From a virus: 36,885 bases of DNA. Every line of letters starts with the position of its first letter. Position 1 is the stretch's first letter. Shown in pieces: positions 33,001-36,885 of the stretch. The stretch covers positions 1 through 36,885 of IMG/VR virus record IMGVR_UViG_3300010883_000146. The stretch is one strand, 5' to 3'. Below the pieces are notes generated by a model. The model saw only the letters and a list, made by a program, of their open reading frames with translations, searched no databases and had not been told where the DNA came from. The position numbers and the translations under genes are program-made.

Positions 33001-36000
33001 AATCAACAGTAACCCATTTACTTGGTGTTGATGTAAATGGAAATATTTTTGTTACAGAATCAGCTGCTGTTGGAGGAACAAATTCTAGTGGTGGTGGAGA
33101 TGACGGCGATTGGCATATACATAGTGATGGTATCTTAACTGGATCAAGAGATGTTCAATTAACTGGTTCGATATCAATGTCAGGAGTACTTCATGCATCT
33201 AAAATACATGCAGGATTTGCCCCAGATGGTGACGGAAATATAGGACAGGGACCATATCAGAGTAACGTAGGAAATGACGTACATACTCTTGAAGGTTCAT
33301 TATTTGTTGGAGAAATGGCCTTTAGTGGACAGCCTACAACAATAAAAGGTGGAGCAGAGTCCCTTATTGTAGGAAAACAAAATCACATGGGTACTTCTAA
33401 TGCCAGAGCATTAATGGTTGGGTTTCAAAATTCACAGTCTGGCACAGGCCATGCTAGTGTAATACTTGGTACCAGTAATGAAAATATTAATGGAGACCAA
33501 TCACTGTTGATAGGTTCAGGCAACTTTAATAATGGTGCTGATGTTAGTGCACTAATTGGACAATATAACAACACAACCAACCAAGGCCTACAGTATTCTA
33601 TAGGTGTTGGTTTAGAAGCTTCTGGATCCCTTGGTGGTCAAGTCTTTCTTGGAAGATATAATACAAAAACCTCAACAAAGGCAATGCTTACTGTTGGTGG
33701 TGGAGATAATGATGGAAGTAGATTAGATCTTTTTACAGTTAACCAAGCATCAATACACAACCACGTACCAACTGTAGTTTCCATGTCAGAAGACGGTTTC
33801 GGCCTAGGTATAGGTATATTTCCAGAATACCCACTTGACGTAAGAGAATTAGAATCACAACACGATCCAGTAAGAATACGAACACTTAATAAACGTGCTG
33901 GTCGCCCTGTTACATACGACCCAGCTTCTGGAATACTCACATACACTGACGGTACCATAAAAGAACCTGTAAAATTTGGTAATGCAATGTTCAACGTTTT
34001 ATTTTTACAACCAGCATCTCCAACAATGCAATTTATATCTGGATCCCTTCAACTTATATCTAGTACAGCAACTACTAGTTCAAATGAAGGATACTATACT
34101 GGCTCTGCAATAATTGGAGAGGTAAAAACAGACCCCCTTGACGATAATAGCTTTTATATATCTAGTTCACTTAATACTTCTGCCAGCATATACTTTTCAG
34201 GATCAGGCCAAGTTGGTATAGGAACAACTAATCCTCAATCAGATTTTGAGGTAGTAGCAGATGAAGTTAAATTTGTACAAAGATCAACTGATACTGGTCT
34301 TAGAATAAACAAAGAAGGTAACATAGAATCATTTGCAAACTCAACAGCAGCAGCTGGAACAGGAAGTGAGGTAATATTAAAGTACAGTAGGGGTACTGGC
34401 CTTGCTGCGATTAAGCCAATCGCTGGTGATATTATTGGAGCAATTAGATTTGTCGCAGACTCAGGTTCTCAAATAAACCCAAAACTTAACCCAAGAGGTG
34501 GTGGAGACGCTGGTTCTATAAAATTAATTGTTGCTGGCTCAACCCCAGATGGTGTAACGGGCAAACTGGCTATTAGTCTACCTGCCGATCCTGGTGACAG
34601 CGCGCAGGAAATGTATACCATAGACGGTGCAACACAAAAACATGAATTTACAGGTAGTGGTGGATTTAACTTTAAAGGAAATATAGTAACTCAAAACAAT
34701 ATAAGTGCAAGTGGTAATGTCACAGCTACAAAAGGTATATTCGGTACAGGTACAACAACAATTGACGATGATATACAAACAACAGGTAATATAAGTGCAA
34801 GTGGTAATTTAATTATAGAAGGATTTATATCAGCATCTTCAATAAATTCTACAATAATATCTTCATCTGTATTATACTCAAGTGGTTCGAACATATTTGG
34901 TGATGAAATAGCAGATACACACACATTTATAGGTAACATAACATCATCAGGTAATATAAGTTCAAGCGGAAATATATATGCACAAGATTACTATGACGAC
35001 GGTGTAAACATAAATACTATATATGTCCAGAATTCTCAAACAGGTTCATTTCTAAACAGTGGGATAATTAGTAGTTCTCAACACACATTTACTGCATTAA
35101 CCTCTTCTGGTGGTATAACAGGAATATCAGGTTCATTTGGGCCTGTAAATATAACAAGTACTGCAAATTCAACTGGTACTACATCTCATGCAGCTCTAAA
35201 AGTTGCAGGTGGTATATCAGTAGCTGAAAAAATAAACACCAAGCATTTAATTGTTTCACAAGATTTAGCTGTTGGTAATAATGCAATACTTGGAAATGGA
35301 GCAAACGACCAAATTCAAATGCATGGAACCGTAACAACAAATATAAACTCCAATGCTAATATAAGCGCAAGTGGCAATATATATGCAGCAGATTACTATG
35401 ATGACGGTATAAACATAGATACTATATACGTTAAAAACTCTCAAACAGGATCATTCCTAAATACTGGAATTGTTAGTAGTTCTCAACATATATTTACTGC
35501 ATTAACCTCTTCTGGTGATATAAGTGCAAGTGGAGATATAGTAGCAGGTAATTTAGAAGTACCAACTGGTGGTAAAATTATTATAGATGGTAATTCAGCT
35601 GGGGCTTACATAGATTCTCCTGGTATAAATCAAATTGATTTTAGTGTAGCAAATACACAAAGAATGTTATTAACACATAACTTAGCTAAAATAAATACTG
35701 ATGTCCAACTTGGTCTTCAAAGTACTAATTATGTTAAAGTTTTAGGTCACCTAACGTCATCGGGTAACATAAGTGCAAGTGGAAATGTTTATGCACCAGA
35801 TTATTACGATGATGGTGTAAATATAAATACTATATATGTCCAGAACTCCCAAACAGGTTCATTTCTAAACAGTGGGATAATCAGTAGTTCTACTCAATTA
35901 CCTAGTGGAATAATTAGTAGTTCACTTTCATTTGTACAAAACTCCGCAACAACTTCGTTTGTTCAAAACTCTGCAACCTTATCGTTTGTACAGAATTCTC

Positions 36001-36885
36001 AAACAGGATCATTCCTAAACAGTGGAATAATTAGTAGTTCTGCACAATTACCTAGCGGAATAATTAGTAGTTCTTTATCATTTGTACAAAATGCATCTAC
36101 ACTATCATTTGTACAAAATGCCTCCACACTATCATTTGTTCAGAATTCAGCAACAACTTCATTTGTACAAAATGCATCTACTAGTTCTTTTGTTCTTAAC
36201 TCCCAAACAGGTTCATTTCTAAACAGTGGGATAATTAGTAGTTCACAGCATATATTTACTGCATTAACCTCTTCTGGTACTATAAGTGCAAGTGGTGTAA
36301 TAAAGGGATATCAACTACATTCAGCTGGAGGTATATACCCCAATGTAGGTGTTGGTACTGGTGTGATTAAAGCTTTATCTGATAATTCAATTCAAATATC
36401 TCAAAAACTTTATGTTCATAGTGATGCCATTGGAAGTGGTGGTGGTCACATACATGCAACAGGTAACATAACAGCCTCAGGTGCTATAAGTTCAAGTGGA
36501 GATATTACAGCGGATAAAATACTAGTTAATAATTTAGATGTTATAGATACAGTTGATAGTTCACCTACAGTAGTACGATTTGGTCTTGATGCCGATCTGA
36601 CTGCTATTGAAATAGGTAGAAGTAATTCCCCAACTAAAAATATTTCATTATTTGGACCAGTAACAGCCTCAAGTAATATAAGTGCAAGTGGCGGTGTTTT
36701 TGCACAAGATTACTATGACGACGGTGTAAATATAAATACTATATATGTTCAGAACTCCCAAACAGGTTCATTTCTAAACAGTGGAATAATTAGTAGTTCT
36801 GCACAATTACCTAGCGGAATAATTAGTAGTTCTTTATCATTTGTTCAAAACTCATCAACTAGCTCATTTGTACAGAATTCCCAAA
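30069..36885 (+). CDS. Giant repetitive tail-fibre/structural protein (3' partial)
   Basis: The frame starts at ATG 30069 behind TTGGAG and stays open to the window edge, giving at least 2,272 codons. The N-terminal ~190 residues ('MAKILRFEEPSSFSPISYRG', then 'FGFTNVPDELTAGRNLLSFT') look like a conserved particle-binding region and include 'NFRSRFNIRWQKRLNCSPRK'. The middle holds several beta-sandwich-like regions. Fibre motifs then appear: 'HELDVSGSILVNSGSIFLP' near codon 870 and 'VGIGTTNPQSDFEV' near codon 1382. From ~34700 at least nine 'NISASG'-like units occur, with four copies of a 31-residue 'DYYDDGVNINTIYVQNSQTG' unit and nonapeptide arrays. This resembles trimeric marine phage fibres that bind host surfaces. 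No C-terminal chaperone or adhesin tip is seen because the gene is cut. Minus-strand open frames over it are shadows. Confidence 0.85.
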   Translation, partial: MAKILRFEEPSSFSPISYRGLDQLPVFIAEEGGISYDYFGFTNVPDELTAGRNLLSFTGTKNLLPGAEIAIEVLDANGNLIPTTTHDHIGFGNERVFSIEVDDKVPEGDALISVVSIAKGKVAYNAQSQKDISQSPPANFRSRFNIRWQKRLNCSPRKRNVSDIVFFPNPDITINEVKRPYFKLHYNSQLTSSYGTVPNSGSEFSLVSTSSISDTGFQNTSASLRYEVQGDRYYIFCDDNPDFGGFTDDMVGGIIYFPNPKGVYPSSTFGPFANPAYNALEDGDGQGELDSGSATAQYKNQGAYNTYIMERLSPLQVRVNSPHTTFQGFGRANEQEVFHQKFSYSDFRLDWAQSPVSRSNPLATSDNEMNTSYAKISFNNLTPLVGDVSRIKTYIRSDQTVGDYFLVGDNPVSAPELLVQSSSKFDGIPAGDFSPFGVSESFSSYWTASGADSTLAGPVILPFTPSLSTLANPMPEALQIGDSNTATGTVLNNINYWMVESNVPMVLQKDKYYQVTFKSFAFRNAASTFSPNLEVYIGGPSVIDSGNNIGKQIGVIEDVSIGEFISEEDSYDQYISKGTKFTFKADATEFGFLKFKINHGLWYLSNISVKPFDKFGYTPHYYETIIPTPKANVATKDALDFKFEFYNDDHRKATYVSEIRNVEFDNEFVFTATSVVFTSASVENWFGGTPIGDDDWVRPGFLTAVAAEDQPALTESIYHSGSVGMGDFSSTAVQYPLHIKRGDRGGNTTIKLESYSASILHLAADVAGTGPASRSAHIVFDQNNAATSSIIGYTDKQDLDPGGAAMDGVTQGSFVIHERNARVLALGVGGTTPLQITTGKSSTFRNAGYGGVFIGHRHVQPGSYDHELDVSGSILVNSGSIFLPDLHVTTSAGVGYLLGSHGSDGETKKVELSGLINDLDWHVQPTYISQSRIVGTSGRTVFIGDNHDVNNTIAPNSYIFQISQSGTAPRLKFEGIPQSTVTHLLGVDVNGNIFVTESAAVGGTNSSGGGDDGDWHIHSDGILTGSRDVQLTGSISMSGVLHASKIHAGFAPDGDGNIGQGPYQSNVGNDVHTLEGSLFVGEMAFSGQPTTIKGGAESLIVGKQNHMGTSNARALMVGFQNSQSGTGHASVILGTSNENINGDQSLLIGSGNFNNGADVSALIGQYNNTTNQGLQYSIGVGLEASGSLGGQVFLGRYNTKTSTKAMLTVGGGDNDGSRLDLFTVNQASIHNHVPTVVSMSEDGFGLGIGIFPEYPLDVRELESQHDPVRIRTLNKRAGRPVTYDPASGILTYTDGTIKEPVKFGNAMFNVLFLQPASPTMQFISGSLQLISSTATTSSNEGYYTGSAIIGEVKTDPLDDNSFYISSSLNTSASIYFSGSGQVGIGTTNPQSDFEVVADEVKFVQRSTDTGLRINKEGNIESFANSTAAAGTGSEVILKYSRGTGLAAIKPIAGDIIGAIRFVADSGSQINPKLNPRGGGDAGSIKLIVAGSTPDGVTGKLAISLPADPGDSAQEMYTIDGATQKHEFTGSGGFNFKGNIVTQNNISASGNVTATKGIFGTGTTTIDDDIQTTGNISASGNLIIEGFISASSINSTIISSSVLYSSGSNIFGDEIADTHTFIGNITSSGNISSSGNIYAQDYYDDGVNINTIYVQNSQTGSFLNSGIISSSQHTFTALTSSGGITGISGSFGPVNITSTANSTGTTSHAALKVAGGISVAEKINTKHLIVSQDLAVGNNAILGNGANDQIQMHGTVTTNINSNANISASGNIYAADYYDDGINIDTIYVKNSQTGSFLNTGIVSSSQHIFTALTSSGDISASGDIVAGNLEVPTGGKIIIDGNSAGAYIDSPGINQIDFSVANTQRMLLTHNLAKINTDVQLGLQSTNYVKVLGHLTSSGNISASGNVYAPDYYDDGVNINTIYVQNSQTGSFLNSGIISSSTQLPSGIISSSLSFVQNSATTSFVQNSATLSFVQNSQTGSFLNSGIISSSAQLPSGIISSSLSFVQNASTLSFVQNASTLSFVQNSATTSFVQNASTSSFVLNSQTGSFLNSGIISSSQHIFTALTSSGTISASGVIKGYQLHSAGGIYPNVGVGTGVIKALSDNSIQISQKLYVHSDAIGSGGGHIHATGNITASGAISSSGDITADKILVNNLDVIDTVDSSPTVVRFGLDADLTAIEIGRSNSPTKNISLFGPVTASSNISASGGVFAQDYYDDGVNINTIYVQNSQTGSFLNSGIISSSAQLPSGIISSSLSFVQNSSTSSFVQNSQ
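34986..35078 (+). repeat. 31-codon fibre repeat, copy 1
   Basis: A 93-bp in-frame unit encoding 'DYYDDGVNINTIYVQNSQTG' followed by 'SFLNSGIISSS'. Nearly identical copies lie at 35391, 35799 and 36708. A 'FTALTSSGG' segment follows this copy. Confidence 0.85.
35391..35483 (+). repeat. 31-codon fibre repeat, copy 2
   Basis: The same 93-bp unit with several substitutions (GIN-ID-TIYVKN and FLNTGIVSSS). It is the most diverged of the four and is followed by 'FTALTSSGD'. Confidence 0.85.
35799..35891 (+). repeat. 31-codon fibre repeat, copy 3
   Basis: The same 93-bp unit, encoding the same peptide as copy 1 with mostly synonymous changes. It is followed by 'TQLPSGIISSSL' and a nonapeptide array. 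Confidence 0.85.
35928..36008 (+). repeat. Nonapeptide array, three 27-bp units
   Basis: Three consecutive 27-bp units encode SFVQNSATT, SFVQNSATL and SFVQNSQTG. The consensus S-F-V-Q-N-(S/A)-x-T-x has hydrophobic F and V at fixed spacing, as expected for a repetitive fibre shaft. Confidence 0.85.
36015..36085 (+). repeat. 71-bp exact direct repeat, copy 1
   Basis: This stretch starts CTAAACAGTGG and ends TCATTTGT. It is identical by eye to 36774-36844, with no synonymous differences, which points to recent duplication or gene conversion. It encodes 'LNSGIISSSAQLPSGIISSS' and following residues. Confidence 0.85.
36078..36212 (+). repeat. Nonapeptide array, five 27-bp units
   Basis: Five in-frame 27-bp units encode SFVQNASTL twice, then SFVQNSATT, SFVQNASTS and SFVLNSQTG. 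They are the same family as the array at 35928; a third, partial array begins at 36837 and runs off the window. Confidence 0.85.
36708..36800 (+). repeat. 31-codon fibre repeat, copy 4
   Basis: The 93-bp unit again, encoding the same peptide as copies 1 and 3. It overlaps the second copy of the 71-bp exact repeat. Confidence 0.85.
36774..36844 (+). repeat. 71-bp exact direct repeat, copy 2
   Basis: Identical by eye to 36015-36085 and 759 bp downstream, a multiple of three, so recombination between the copies would delete or add 253 codons in frame. Confidence 0.85.

Noticed and set aside
30767-34939. Several minus-strand open frames of 60-120 codons
   Set aside because: They lie antisense to the continuous fibre frame and look low-complexity, as expected for shadows of repetitive coding DNA.
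35928-36212. Regular 27-bp repeats as a CRISPR array
   Set aside because: The units are contiguous, in-frame and coding, with no spacers and no cas genes.
30069-36885. Diversity-generating retroelement variable region
   Set aside because: No reverse transcriptase, template repeat or adenine-specific mismatch pattern is visible; the 3' end of the gene is outside the window.

Overview
The window is a contiguous piece of an AT-rich T4-like myovirus genome (Caudoviricetes), probably marine. Every gene I can support lies on the + strand and genes are packed with almost no spacing. The T4-type identity rests on a gp55-like late sigma factor, a gp25 and gp6 baseplate-wedge pair, gp5-like hub proteins, and a gp47/gp46-type recombination nuclease. 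Long adhesin-like proteins with LamG, Ig-like and '(S/A)SGN' repeat modules resemble those of uncultured marine T4-like phages. The host is uncertain. Bacteroidota is favoured by an outer-membrane-protein signal peptide ending SQA|Q, an SprB/PKD-like insert, and a promoter motif that fits the Bacteroidota -7 box (TAnnTTTG) better than T4's TATAAATA. Strong Shine-Dalgarno sequences at transcript starts argue somewhat against it.

Layout. 1-567: gp55-like late sigma factor, cut at its 5' end. 706-1407: a small transcription unit with a secreted beta-barrel outer-membrane protein and a two-helix membrane protein, bounded by a promoter-like motif and a clear intrinsic terminator. 1516-8914: a helical protein followed by three tandem paralogous gp5/VgrG-like hub proteins. 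They share N-terminal modules but carry different middle domains: a lysozyme-like domain of uncertain family, a phage-tail-lysozyme-like domain, and an SGNH-hydrolase-like domain. 8966-9798: a spike-tip-like protein and a small companion. 9865-20063: a small basic protein, gp25, gp6 and three large baseplate/tail structural proteins. 20118-25495: three further structural proteins, two of which share a C-terminal module. 25502-30019: a replication/recombination block of T7-type endonuclease I, gp61-like primase and a single-chain Mre11-Rad50 (gp47-gp46) fusion. 30069 to the end: a giant repetitive tail fibre still open at the window edge (more than 2,270 codons).

How the parts work together. 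Six of the seven intergenic gaps longer than about 45 nt carry TATATTTATA (five exact, one with a single change), 19-38 nt before a start codon in five cases, with no visible -35 element. I read these as phage late promoters for the gp55-like sigma encoded at the left edge. The hub, spike, wedge and fibre genes would build the baseplate and adsorption apparatus. The nuclease/primase block has no such motif of its own and may be read through from the structural operon.

The most notable features are the triple hub paralogs with swapped enzymatic modules, the fused Mre11-Rad50, the reoriented late-promoter motif, the outer-membrane-protein unit, and the exact DNA repeats in the fibre gene.
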